From Blautia sp. MSJ-19 (GTDB lineage: Bacteria > Bacillota > Clostridia > Lachnospirales > Lachnospiraceae): DNA of 64,000 nucleotides. The stretch's first letter is position 1; the number at the start of each line of letters is the position of its first letter. The position numbers and the translations under genes were made by a program. This document shows, piece after piece, positions 56,034 to 64,000 of this stretch. The DNA is taken from the NCBI RefSeq assembly GCF_018918125.1, contig NZ_JAHLQA010000019.1, positions 37,038 to 101,037 of the forward strand. The letters are read 5' to 3'. The notes under the pieces were generated by a model. The model saw only the letters and a program-made list of their open reading frames with translations. It did no database searches and had not been told where the DNA came from.

Positions 56034-56657
56034 ATGGCTGAACAGAAATATACAGTAGATGCGATGGGAGAGCAGTGTCCGATCCCGGTAGTAAAGACGA
56101 AAAAAGTTCTCGACAGTATTCAGGGAGATGCAGAGATTACTGTACTGGTAGATAATGAGATTGCCGTACAGAACCTTACCAGAATGGGTAAAAGTGCCGG
56201 AGCCGAAGTGATTTCCGAGAAAAAAAATGAAAAAGAATTCCATGTGATCATCCGCGTAAAGGACAGAGAACCGGCAGCTGGAGCAGAGAATGAAACTGTT
56301 TCCTGCATTCCGGATGTCAAGGGCGACTTTGTAATCGCAGTAGATACGGCTACAATGGGAAGAGGGAATGACGAGCTTGGTAAAGTTTTGATGAAAGGTT
56401 TCCTTTTTGCAGTGACACAGCTGGATGAACTTCCAAAGACCATGCTCTTTTATAATGGTGGTGCAACGCTGACTACAGAAGGTTCTGAGTCTCTGGAAGA
56501 CCTGAAGAGTCTGGAAGCGCAGGGTGTGACGATCAAGACCTGTGGAACCTGTCTGAATTATTATGGACTGACAGAGAAGCTTAAGGTTGGTGAAGTGACC
56601 AATATGTATGATATCGTAGAAACAATGGCAAAAGCTTCCAAAGTCGTAAAACCATGA
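56034..56657 (+). CDS. yedF: YedF, selenium/sulfur-metabolism protein (TusA + DsrE-like)
   Basis: 207 residues. N-terminal TusA-like domain with CPIPVVKTKKVL (Cys near residue 16) and a C-terminal DsrE-like domain with CGTCLNYYGL near 170. The family is usually named for genomic links to selenium utilisation; sulfur relay is also possible. RBS AGGAGG. It overlaps the DUF3343 gene by 4 bp. No selD or selA is visible in this window. Confidence 0.9.
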   Translation: MAEQKYTVDAMGEQCPIPVVKTKKVLDSIQGDAEITVLVDNEIAVQNLTRMGKSAGAEVISEKKNEKEFHVIIRVKDREPAAGAENETVSCIPDVKGDFVIAVDTATMGRGNDELGKVLMKGFLFAVTQLDELPKTMLFYNGGATLTTEGSESLEDLKSLEAQGVTIKTCGTCLNYYGLTEKLKVGEVTNMYDIVETMAKASKVVKP

Positions 56658-56890
56658 TTCAGAAGATTCCGAGGTATCTGCTTACATTTTATAATACGAG
56701 TGGTGCAATTGCGGTGGAGAGATTCTGTAAGGCGAATGGAATTCCCGGAAGACTGATTCCCGTTCCGAGAGAGATTTCAGCGAGTTGTGGACTGTCCTGG
56801 GCAGTTCCGGCAGAACAGAGAGAAGAGCTCGCAGAGATTGAAACAGAATTTGCGGATGAGATAGAAGGAAAATGGACGCTGGAGATTTAG
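56654..56890 (+). CDS. DUF3343 putative Se/S carrier-like protein
   Basis: 78 residues of the DUF3343 family, which is usually next to yedF. A single Cys in ISASCGLSWAV near residue 45 is the expected reactive site; FCKANGIPGRLIPVP precedes it. ATGA-type overlap with yedF implies joint translation. Proposed to carry selenium or persulfide sulfur; not proven. Confidence 0.85.
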   Translation: MIQKIPRYLLTFYNTSGAIAVERFCKANGIPGRLIPVPREISASCGLSWAVPAEQREELAEIETEFADEIEGKWTLEI

Positions 56891-56941
56891 CTGTGGATGT
56901 ATTGTCAGATATCTGTCGCAGTATTAGAAAGTGTGGAAAAT

Positions 56942-57169
56942 ATGAAAGAATACGAAGTAATCTGGGAAATCTATAATAAATGCCCGAGAAATCAGATGAG
57001 GGATGTCTTTGTGGAGGAAGTGGAGATTGCAGATCCGGAGGAGTATGTGAAGCAGAAATTCCAGGGGAAAGATGTCTCCTATGATAAAACCGTTCTTGAG
57101 GATGGTACGATCATCTTTGATATCGTCACTTCACAGATAAAACAGAGATGTTCCTTTACAGAGATTTAA
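56942..57169 (+). CDS. Small protein of 75 residues, unrecognised
   Basis: ATG at 56942 gives MKEYEVIWEIYNKCPRNQ and on to SQIKQRCSFTEI. An in-frame ATG at 56897 would add 15 residues. No strong RBS before either (GTGGAAAAT before the later one). The product is acidic with two cysteines and an alpha-beta pattern. It lies 51 bp after the DUF3343 gene and probably belongs to the yedF operon. Function unknown. Confidence 0.65.
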   Translation: MKEYEVIWEIYNKCPRNQMRDVFVEEVEIADPEEYVKQKFQGKDVSYDKTVLEDGTIIFDIVTSQIKQRCSFTEI

Positions 57170-57184
57170 TGAGTGTGGTATAAT
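57155..57184 (+). promoter_or_regulatory. Promoter of the CsoR-like gene
   Basis: TTTACA (57155-57160), 18-bp spacer, TATAAT (57179-57184). A dyad GTTGCTGCGGTACGGCAATC (57195 region) lies just downstream and may be an operator. Confidence 0.6.
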
Positions 57185-57253
57185 ATAATTTCAAGGTTGC
57201 TGCGGTACGGCAATCCGTAAGATACCAATCTGATACCTGAGAGGAGCACAGAC

Positions 57254-57616
57254 ATGAGTGAAACAAACGAAACCCATGTACATGTACTGGAAGACGGAAC
57301 GATAATGGAACATTCCCATTCTCATGAAAATCATGGAGAACATGGTCATCATCACAGCCATGCCCAGACAAAGGCGGTTCTGAACCGGCTTTCCAGAGCC
57401 ATCGGACATCTGGAATCCATTAAACGTATGGTCGAAGATGGCAGAGACTGTTCAGAAGTGCTGATTCAGCTTTCAGCAGTGAAGTCCGCCATTAACAATA
57501 CCGGTAAGATCATTCTTCAGGATCATATTGAGCATTGTATCGTAGATGCGGTAGAGCACGGCGATAAAGACGCGATCAAAGAACTGGAACGTGCGATCGA
57601 CCGTTTTATGAAATAA
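57254..57616 (+). CDS. CsoR-family metal-sensing repressor with His-rich N-terminus
   Basis: 120 residues. The C-terminal two-thirds is the CsoR/RcnR four-helix fold (RLSRAIGHLESIKRMVEDG). Ligands expected of the copper-sensing type are in place: Cys in RDCSEV, then His 25 and Cys 29 residues further (DHIEHC). The first 37 residues hold 11 histidines (EHSHSHENHGEHGHHHSHA), an unusual metal-binding tail. RBS GAGAGGAG. It has its own promoter between the yedF group and mrp. Whether it senses Cu(I) or another metal is not certain. Confidence 0.88.
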   Translation: MSETNETHVHVLEDGTIMEHSHSHENHGEHGHHHSHAQTKAVLNRLSRAIGHLESIKRMVEDGRDCSEVLIQLSAVKSAINNTGKIILQDHIEHCIVDAVEHGDKDAIKELERAIDRFMK

Positions 57617-57755
57617 AAGTATGTCTCGGGATTTTGCCCTGTTCATGGCAAAACAACGCGCGGGATATTACTTGTGAACAGTAACAAACAAAATACAGAG
57701 AATGCGGTTCAGGCAGACACAGCAGCATTCTCGGAAAATAAAGGAGTATAGAAAA

Positions 57756-58592
57756 ATGGCAGAATGCAGTAACAGCGGCTCATGTGGTAAATCAAGCTGT
57801 GAGGGATGCGCAAGCAAAGGACAGAGCAATCCGCAGAATTTTATGGCAGAGCAGAACATTTTTTCAGATGTAAAACACGTCATTGGTGTTGTCAGCGGCA
57901 AAGGTGGCGTAGGAAAATCTTTTGTAACAGGTTCCCTCGCAAATGCAATGGCAGCGAAAGGCTATAAAGTAGGTATTCTGGATGCAGATATCACAGGACC
58001 ATCCATTCCGAAGATGTATGGACTTACAGGAGCAGCACAGGCAGATGATAACGGTATCTACCCGATGGAGACAGCAAATGGTATTAAGGTTATGTCCATC
58101 AACCTTCTTCTTCCGACAGAAGACACTCCGGTTATCTGGAGAGGACCGGTCCTTGCAAACATGGTAAAACAGTTCTGGACAGATGTTGTATGGGATAAAG
58201 TTGACTATCTCTTCGTAGATATGCCTCCTGGAACAGGCGATGTACCGCTTACGGTATTCCAGTCCCTTCCGATTGATGGAATCGTGATCGTAAGCTCTCC
58301 GCAGGATCTTGTAAAGATGATCGTTAAAAAAGCTTACAACATGGCAGAGATGATGAAAATTCCGGTGCTCGGAATCGTAGAAAACTACAGTTATGTGAAA
58401 TGCCCGGACTGCGGAACTCCGATCAAGATCTTTGGTGAGAGCCATATTGATGAGATCGCAGCAGAGCTGAATGTTCCGGTATTAGGAAAGATGCCGATCG
58501 ACATGGCATATGCATCCAAGGCAGACAGCGGTGCGTTCGACCAGATCAACAACGAATACATCACAAAAGCCGTAGAGGTTATGCCAGAGTAA
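57756..58592 (+). CDS. mrp: Mrp/NBP35-family Fe-S cluster carrier ATPase
   Basis: 278 residues. Deviant Walker A GKGGVGKSFVTGSLA near residue 47, Walker B-type VDMPPGTGDVPLT, and C-terminal CPDCGTPI that bridges clusters. The N-terminus adds a short four-cysteine segment (CSNSGSCGKSSCEGC), like NBP35 ferredoxin tails. ATG 57756 follows AAAGGAG; an upstream in-frame start is weaker. Delivers Fe-S clusters to apoproteins. The 139-bp gap before it holds a TTTTGCC/GGCAAAA hairpin. Confidence 0.93.
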   Translation: MAECSNSGSCGKSSCEGCASKGQSNPQNFMAEQNIFSDVKHVIGVVSGKGGVGKSFVTGSLANAMAAKGYKVGILDADITGPSIPKMYGLTGAAQADDNGIYPMETANGIKVMSINLLLPTEDTPVIWRGPVLANMVKQFWTDVVWDKVDYLFVDMPPGTGDVPLTVFQSLPIDGIVIVSSPQDLVKMIVKKAYNMAEMMKIPVLGIVENYSYVKCPDCGTPIKIFGESHIDEIAAELNVPVLGKMPIDMAYASKADSGAFDQINNEYITKAVEVMPE

Positions 58593-58604
58593 TTTCTGAC
58601 AGAT

Positions 58605-58656
58605 AATCCCCGACAGTTATTGGAAAATAAATCCGGTAACTGTCGGGGATTTTTTA
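58605..58656 (+). terminator. Terminator after mrp
   Basis: AATCCCCGACAGTTA pairs perfectly with TAACTGTCGGGGATT over 15 bp, then T6. Confidence 0.93.
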
Positions 58657-58717
58657 CTTTACAGGAAGTTATTCCGTAATGTTCTGATAAAGTGAAAAAC
58701 GCTCCGCTTTATCCTTT

Positions 58718-59587
58718 TCAGAACATCTCTAAGAAACGTTCGGCCGCCTGGGAAACAGGAAGGCTGTCATGCTGGACGAGTACAAGCTGTCGTTTTGGAA
58801 GTGGCTGGGCGAGCGGGATGGGTTTCAGAGAATCATCCGGATTCAGCATATAATCCGGAATGCAGGCAATACCCAGACCGATGCGGGCAAGATCCATCAG
58901 AAGATCGTTGCTGTTCAATTCGACTTCAGGCAGCAGTTTCAGGCCATGAGAGGTAAAGGTCTGCTGCAGATACTCACTTGTGGTACTTTTGGAAGAAAGC
59001 ATCAGGACCGGCTGCTTCAGAAGTGTCTGAAATTCGCAGGGCAGTTCATCGGGACTGAAACATCCGGGTTTACCGACAAAGATATCCTGAAAATTCTGAA
59101 GGATTTTTATTTTCATATGACTGCCAAGGCGTGAATTCGGAGAATTACAGACGATCAGGTCAACCTGTCCTTTTTCCAGAAGTTCCACGCAGCCGATGGA
59201 AGTACTGTTGGTGACTTTGATACGGACATCCGGAAAATCCTGATGAAATTTCTGAAGATAGTGAAGAAGATAATAACGGCAGATCGTGTCACTGGCACCT
59301 ATGCGTAGCTGGCCTTTCAGCATATTATCCCCGGACAGCAGAGATTCACCTTCATCCAGCATCTGCATGGCAGGTTTGACATGCTGTAACAGAAGTTCCC
59401 CTTCCGGCGTAAGGAGGACCTTTTTGGTACTGCGGATAAAAAGTGTATGATTCAGCTTCTTTTCCAGTGTTTTGATCGACTGACTGACAGCTGACTGTGA
59501 GATAAAAAGTTCCCGGGAAGCTTCCGAGAAGCTTAAGGTGGTAGCTACATAATAAAAAACTTTATATAATTCGAGATTGATGTCCAT
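58718..59587 (-). CDS. LysR-family transcriptional regulator
   Basis: 289 residues. N-terminal winged helix (LSFSEASRELFISQSAVSQS then IKTLEKKLNHTLF) and the periplasmic-type effector domain (LRIGASDTICRYYLLHYLQK, the CysB/CbbR-like sub-fold). It reads away from purL. LysR proteins usually bind T-N11-A dyads between divergent genes, and such a dyad is present at 59635. So control of purL, itself, or both is plausible but unproven. Confidence 0.92.
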   Translation of the reverse strand: MDINLELYKVFYYVATTLSFSEASRELFISQSAVSQSIKTLEKKLNHTLFIRSTKKVLLTPEGELLLQHVKPAMQMLDEGESLLSGDNMLKGQLRIGASDTICRYYLLHYLQKFHQDFPDVRIKVTNSTSIGCVELLEKGQVDLIVCNSPNSRLGSHMKIKILQNFQDIFVGKPGCFSPDELPCEFQTLLKQPVLMLSSKSTTSEYLQQTFTSHGLKLLPEVELNSNDLLMDLARIGLGIACIPDYMLNPDDSLKPIPLAQPLPKRQLVLVQHDSLPVSQAAERFLEMF

Positions 59588-59634
59588 ATAAACGAACCTC
59601 CTGCTATTTTAAAATCGAAGTTTTTAAAACATAA

Positions 59635-59649
59635 ATTAGCATAGCTAAT
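59635..59649. promoter_or_regulatory. Candidate LysR operator in the LysR-purL gap
   Basis: ATTAGC-ATA-GCTAAT, a perfect 6-bp inverted repeat that fits the T-N11-A rule, in the 173-bp AT-rich region between divergent genes. Confidence 0.55.
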
Positions 59650-59760
59650 AAAAAATATAAGATATATTAATTTTACTAATGATATTTCTTATGATACTAT
59701 AAACTCAGTAATTTAACAAGAATATACATAATAACAATGCACGAAGGAAAGGAGTTTCTA

Positions 59761-62700
59761 ATGAGTAACGTAAGACGCGTTTATGTAGAAAAGAAACCAG
59801 CCTATGCCGTACAGGCAAAAGAATTAAAGCATGAGATCAGCAGCTATCTCGGAATCAAATCCGCAACGAATGTAAGAGTGCTGATCCGTTATGATGTAGA
59901 AAATATTTCAGATGAAGTTTTTGAAAAAGCATGCAGAACCGTATTTGCAGAGCCGCCGGTTGACGACCTGTATCTTGAGAAATTTGAAGCCGCAGAAGGC
60001 GCAAAGATCTTTTCCGTAGAATATCTCCCGGGACAGTTCGACCAGAGAGCAGATTCCGCTGTACAGTGTGTACAGTTCCTTGATGGAGATGCACAGCCGA
60101 TCATCCGCTCTGCGACGACTTATGTAATAGAAGGAAATGTAACAGACGAAGAATTTGATGCCATCAAACATCACTGCATCAACCCGGTAGATTCCCGTGA
60201 GACAGGACTTGAGAAACCGGAAACACTGGTTACCGTATTCCCGGAACCGGAGGATGTCAAGATTTTTGACGGATTCAAAGATATGCCGGAAGCAGACCTC
60301 AAAGCACTGTATGATTCTCTGAATCTTGCAATGACCTTCAAGGATTTCCAGCACATCCAGAATTATTTTAAGAACGAAGAGAAACGTGATCCGTCCATGA
60401 CGGAGATCCGTGTACTGGATACCTACTGGTCTGATCACTGCCGTCATACCACATTCTCCACAGAACTTACCGATGTGAAGTTTGATGAGGGCGATTACAA
60501 AGAACCGATCGTAAAGACTTATGAGAAATATCTTGCTGACAGAGAAGTTCTCTACAAAGGCCGCGATGACAAATTTGTCTGCCTGATGGATCTTGCTCTG
60601 ATGGCAATGAAGAAACTGAAATCCGAGGGCAAACTTGCTGACCAGGAAGAATCCGATGAGATCAATGCCTGCAGTATCGTTGTCCCGGTAGATGTAGACG
60701 GCAAGGAAGAAGAGTGGCTCATCAACTTCAAGAATGAGACACACAACCATCCTACAGAGATCGAGCCATTTGGTGGTGCTGCTACCTGCCTCGGTGGTGC
60801 GATCCGTGACCCGCTTTCCGGACGTACTTATGTATATCAGGCAATGCGTGTGACAGGTGCTGCCGACCCGACGGTATCTGTGAAGGAAACCCTCAAGGGC
60901 AAACTTCCGCAGAAGAAGCTTGTCAGAAGCGCAGCTCACGGCTACAGCTCCTATGGTAACCAGATCGGTCTGGCTACCGGTTATGTCAAAGAAGTTTATC
61001 ATCCGGATTACGTTGCGAAACGTATGGAGATCGGTGCTGTTATGGGTGCAGCTCCGAGACGCGCAGTCATCCGTGAGAACTCTGATCCGGGCGATATCAT
61101 CATCCTTCTCGGAGGACGTACCGGACGTGACGGTATCGGTGGTGCTACCGGTTCCTCCAAAGTACATACAGAGGCATCTATCGAAGTCTGCGGTGCAGAA
61201 GTACAGAAAGGTAATGCACCGACAGAGCGTAAGATCCAGCGTATGTTCAGACGTGAGGAAGTCAGCCACATTATCAAGAAATGTAACGACTTCGGTGCCG
61301 GCGGTGTATCCGTTGCCATCGGTGAACTTGCAGACGGACTTCGCGTAGACCTCGACAAAGTTCCGAAGAAATATGCCGGTCTTGACGGAACAGAGATCGC
61401 AATCTCTGAATCCCAGGAGCGTATGGCAGTTGTTGTAGATCCGAAAGACGTAGACACTTTCCTTGGCTATGCAAACGAAGAAAACCTGGAAGCAATTCCG
61501 GTTGCAGTCGTTACCGAAGATCCTCGTCTTGTCCTTACCTGGAGAGGAAAGGAGATTGTAAATATTTCCCGTGCTTTCCTTGATACCAACGGTGCACATC
61601 AGGAAACAACCGTAGAAGTTGAGATCCCGAACAAAGAGGGCAATCTTTTTGAAGACCGCCCGGATGTAGCAGATGTCAGGGCAAAATGGCTCGAGACACT
61701 TGCCGACCTCAACGTATGCTCACAGAAAGGCCTCGTCGAGATGTTCGATGGTTCTATCGGAGCTGGAAGCGTATTTATGCCATACGGCGGTCAGTATCAG
61801 CTTACCGAGACACAGAGCATGGTTGCCAAAGTTCCGGTACAGAATGGCAAGACTGACACCGTAACGATGATGAGCTATGGATTTGATCCGTATCTGTCCT
61901 CCTGGAGCCCGTATCACGGAGCAGCCTATGCAGTGACAGAATCTGTTGCAAGGATCGTTGCGACAGGCGGTGACTATAAGAAGATCCGCTTCACCTTCCA
62001 GGAATACTTCCGTCGCATGACCGAAGATCCTAAGAGATGGAGCCAGCCATTCTCCGCACTTCTTGGTGCATATGCGGCACAGATGGGATTCGGACTTCCG
62101 TCCATCGGAGGTAAGGACAGTATGTCCGGTACTTTCAACGAGATTGACGTACCTCCGACACTCGTTTCCTTTGCAGTAGATGTGGCGAAGATCCAGGATG
62201 TCATTACTCCTGAACTCAAAAAAGCCGGAAACAAACTGGTATGGCTCCGTGCGCCACGTGATCAGTACGATCTGCCAGATTACGCAGGAATCATGGATCA
62301 GTATGAAAAACTCCATAACGATATCCAGAGCGGCAAAGTCGTTTCCGCTTATGCACTGGATCGTCATGGTATTGCAGCAGCTGTTTCCAAGATGGCATTC
62401 GGTAATGCACTTGGCGTAAAGATCGAGCATAATCTGGATCCGAGAGATTTCTTTGCTCCGGGATTTGGCGATATCATCATGGAAGTTCCGGCAGACAAAG
62501 TCGGCGAGCTTTCCATCACTTACACACTGATCGGTGAAGTTACTGACGACGGTAAATTCTCTTATGGAAATACTGTGATCACAGAGGCAGAAGCAGTAGA
62601 GGCATGGAAAGGAACTCTGGAAAGAGTCTTCAAGACCGCTTCCGGTGAAGAAAACGAAAAACCTGCCAAAGATGATCTGTACCATGCAGAAAACATCTAT

Positions 62701-63519
62701 GTATGCAAACACAAAGTTGCAAAACCGCGAGTATTTATTCCGGTATTCCCGGGAACCAACTGCGAATACGACAGCACCCGTGCATTCGAGAGAGCAGGCG
62801 CAGAAGTGGATGTCAAAGTCTTCAAGAACCTGACTGCAGAAGATATCCATGATTCTGTAGAACTCTTTGAGAAAGCAATCAATGAGGCTCAGATCATCAT
62901 GTTCCCTGGCGGATTCTCCGCAGGTGATGAACCGGATGGTTCTGCGAAATTCTTTGCAACTGCATTCCAGAATGCAAAGATCAAAGAAGCTGTTATGAAA
63001 CTTGTAAATGAGAGAGACGGTCTTGCACTTGGTATCTGCAATGGTTTCCAGGCACTGATCAAACTTGGTCTTGTACCATACGGTGAGATCTGCGGACAGA
63101 AAGAAGATTCTCCGACACTGACCTTCAATACCATCGGCCGCCATATCTCCAAGATGGTCTACACCAAAGTTGTCAGCAACAAGTCTCCATGGCTTCAGAA
63201 AGCACAGCTTGGCGGTGTATACTGCAACCCGGCATCCCACGGTGAAGGACGTTTCGTTGCCAACGATGAATGGCTTGCAAAACTTTTCGCAAACGGACAG
63301 GTTGCAACTCAGTATGTAACTCCGACCGGAGAATTGAGCGCAGATGAAGAATGGAACGTAAATGGTTCCTACATGAACATCGAAGGTATCACAAGCCCTG
63401 ACGGACGTATCCTTGGCAAGATGGCACACAGCGAACGCCGCGGTGACGGTGTGGCTGTCAACATCTACGGCGAGCAGGATATCAAGATCTTTGAGTCCGG
63501 TGTAGAGTACTTCAAATAA
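59761..63519 (+). CDS. purL: Phosphoribosylformylglycinamidine synthase, single-chain
   Basis: 1252 residues; FGAR + glutamine + ATP to FGAM in purine synthesis. Two AIR-synthase-like modules form the synthase (GNAPTERKIQR; GGKDSMSGTF) and the C-terminal amidotransferase has Cys in LALGICNGFQALIKLG near residue 1090 and His in ASHGEGRFVA. This is the clostridial long form (about 1240-1260). ATG 59761 follows AAAGGAG; an upstream ATG at 59737 overlaps that site. Codons are strongly biased, suggesting high expression. No purine riboswitch is seen upstream. Monocistronic here. Confidence 0.97.
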   Translation: MSNVRRVYVEKKPAYAVQAKELKHEISSYLGIKSATNVRVLIRYDVENISDEVFEKACRTVFAEPPVDDLYLEKFEAAEGAKIFSVEYLPGQFDQRADSAVQCVQFLDGDAQPIIRSATTYVIEGNVTDEEFDAIKHHCINPVDSRETGLEKPETLVTVFPEPEDVKIFDGFKDMPEADLKALYDSLNLAMTFKDFQHIQNYFKNEEKRDPSMTEIRVLDTYWSDHCRHTTFSTELTDVKFDEGDYKEPIVKTYEKYLADREVLYKGRDDKFVCLMDLALMAMKKLKSEGKLADQEESDEINACSIVVPVDVDGKEEEWLINFKNETHNHPTEIEPFGGAATCLGGAIRDPLSGRTYVYQAMRVTGAADPTVSVKETLKGKLPQKKLVRSAAHGYSSYGNQIGLATGYVKEVYHPDYVAKRMEIGAVMGAAPRRAVIRENSDPGDIIILLGGRTGRDGIGGATGSSKVHTEASIEVCGAEVQKGNAPTERKIQRMFRREEVSHIIKKCNDFGAGGVSVAIGELADGLRVDLDKVPKKYAGLDGTEIAISESQERMAVVVDPKDVDTFLGYANEENLEAIPVAVVTEDPRLVLTWRGKEIVNISRAFLDTNGAHQETTVEVEIPNKEGNLFEDRPDVADVRAKWLETLADLNVCSQKGLVEMFDGSIGAGSVFMPYGGQYQLTETQSMVAKVPVQNGKTDTVTMMSYGFDPYLSSWSPYHGAAYAVTESVARIVATGGDYKKIRFTFQEYFRRMTEDPKRWSQPFSALLGAYAAQMGFGLPSIGGKDSMSGTFNEIDVPPTLVSFAVDVAKIQDVITPELKKAGNKLVWLRAPRDQYDLPDYAGIMDQYEKLHNDIQSGKVVSAYALDRHGIAAAVSKMAFGNALGVKIEHNLDPRDFFAPGFGDIIMEVPADKVGELSITYTLIGEVTDDGKFSYGNTVITEAEAVEAWKGTLERVFKTASGEENEKPAKDDLYHAENIYVCKHKVAKPRVFIPVFPGTNCEYDSTRAFERAGAEVDVKVFKNLTAEDIHDSVELFEKAINEAQIIMFPGGFSAGDEPDGSAKFFATAFQNAKIKEAVMKLVNERDGLALGICNGFQALIKLGLVPYGEICGQKEDSPTLTFNTIGRHISKMVYTKVVSNKSPWLQKAQLGGVYCNPASHGEGRFVANDEWLAKLFANGQVATQYVTPTGELSADEEWNVNGSYMNIEGITSPDGRILGKMAHSERRGDGVAVNIYGEQDIKIFESGVEYFK

Positions 63520-63537
63520 TAACATATGACAGTTTTG

Positions 63538-63562
63538 AGCCCTCGCTTATACGGCGGGGGCT
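63538..63562 (+). terminator. Hairpin after purL
   Basis: AGCCCTCGC pairs with GCGGGGGCT around TTATACG, but no T-run follows directly; a T-rich stretch appears near 63600. Weak terminator at best. Confidence 0.5.
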
Positions 63563-63650
63563 TAAGATTGCAGATAAAGTCCATGGCAGTAACAGGGGCT
63601 TTTCTTTTTTGGCATAATGGTGGCAAATCTTTTATATGACAGGGCTATTA

Positions 63651-63830
63651 GCATCGATTCATGCGCCTGACGTGTTTTTCGATGCTTGATATGTTTGTTA
63701 TATTAAGATACTGGCATCGATATATACATCTGACGTGTTTTCCGATGCCAGATATGTTTGTTATGTTAAGATACTGGCATCGATATGAACACCTGACGTG
63801 TTTTCCGATGCCAGATATGTTTGTTATATG
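63651..63830 (+). repeat. Three tandem 63-bp repeats, each a hairpin
   Basis: Copies start with GCATCGA at 63651, 63714 and 63777; the last stops about 54 bp in. Each has CTGACGTGTTTT in the middle, GCATCG and CGATGC arms that can fold, and GATATGTTTGTTAT. Copies two and three are nearly identical, copy one has several changes. The 63-bp period leaves an open frame across all three; I do not believe it is coding. Confidence 0.85.
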
Positions 63831-63876
63831 GTCAAGTCCTTTTTTGTGTGTAAATTCCCTTTAGGTATAAAAAGTA

Positions 63877-64000
63877 TTACGCCGCAAGCATTTTTTGTTG
63901 TTCAATAGCAATCAAGCGTAACTGCTTTTTACAATGCGATAGTGCTGTTTTATCTTTTTTACTTATATTGAGTTTTTGTTCTAGTGAATACCGCTCATGC
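63877..64000 (-). CDS. C-terminal end of an unidentified protein (partial)
   Basis: Minus-strand frame open from the right edge (first codon at 63999) to a TAA at 63877-63879, about 40 codons: contains YSLEQKLNISKKDKTALSHC and KKQLRLIAIEQQKMLAA. Helical and basic. The AT-rich codons differ from the neighbouring purL, which may mean acquired DNA. Not recognised; more upstream sequence would decide whether it is coding. Confidence 0.45.
   Translation of the reverse strand, partial: HERYSLEQKLNISKKDKTALSHCKKQLRLIAIEQQKMLAA

Noticed and set aside
59588..59760. Purine riboswitch or PurR box before purL
   Set aside because: No aptamer pattern and no clear PurR box; only a LysR-type dyad.
59908..63525. 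Long open frames (563 and 601 residues) antisense to purL
   Set aside because: Product of strong codon bias in purL; Cys/Phe/Ile-rich, no RBS, no domain.
63651..63830. CRISPR array
   Set aside because: Repeats are directly abutting with no spacers and no cas genes.
63661..63864. 67-codon frame with 21-residue repeats
   Set aside because: It follows from the 63-bp repeat period being a multiple of three; no RBS and no sensible start.

Overview
The window reads as a chromosome segment of an endospore-forming Clostridia bacterium, most likely Lachnospiraceae. The evidence is AGGAGG ribosome-binding sites, TTGACA/TATAAT promoters, a T-box in front of valS, the spoIIA and spoVA sporulation genes, an alpha/beta-type spore protein, a zinc-binding S14, and MurT/GatD. 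The family assignment is inference; no 16S, tRNA or rRNA gene was seen.

Layout. 1-6.9 kb: addB (5' end missing) and addA, convergent with an rsmF-type rRNA methyltransferase. 7.0-9.7 kb: a PadR / DUF1700 / DUF4097 / PspC envelope-stress-like operon and a small spore protein. 9.7-14.3 kb: an ABC exporter whose permease carries a coiled coil of about 470 residues. 14.4-20.9 kb: T-box, valS, an LTA-synthase-like enzyme and folC. 20.9-22.3 kb: a 50-residue protein and a zinc-ribbon TPR membrane protein. 22.4-25.0 kb: spoIIAA-spoIIAB-sigF-spoVAA-spoVAB. 25.1-28.4 kb, opposite strand: sstT and spoVAC-AD-AE. 28.4-32.5 kb: a candidate leader or small RNA, tcdA, murB, rapZ, whiA and a Crh-like HPr with Glu at position 15. 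32.5-33.6 kb: an unrecognised membrane protein. 33.7-50.9 kb: the S10-spc-alpha ribosomal supercluster (rpsJ to rplQ with secY, adk, map, infA, rpoA). 50.9-55.3 kb: murT-gatD, a small HTH regulator and a solo binding lipoprotein. 55.3-58.7 kb: xpt, then yedF-DUF3343-small ORF-CsoR-mrp. 58.7-63.5 kb: a LysR regulator divergent from purL. 63.5-64 kb: three 63-bp tandem repeats and the end of an unidentified minus-strand gene.

Most of the window is housekeeping. The strongest unexplained signal is a family of paired hairpins sitting between ribosomal protein genes at four places (after rplW, rpsN, rpsH and rpsM). Their arms share CTTAAY-GA...GA-RTTTAG, so helices are interrupted by tandem G.A mismatches. 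Two copies begin exactly at the stop codon of the preceding gene, and one copy is inverted, which suggests a mobile DNA repeat rather than an ordinary operon leader. Other items worth a look are the structured S10 and S13 leaders, the Crh-like protein, the split spoVA operon, shared GGGGACGG palindromes at convergent gene ends, and the metal/sulfur gene cluster around the His-rich CsoR.
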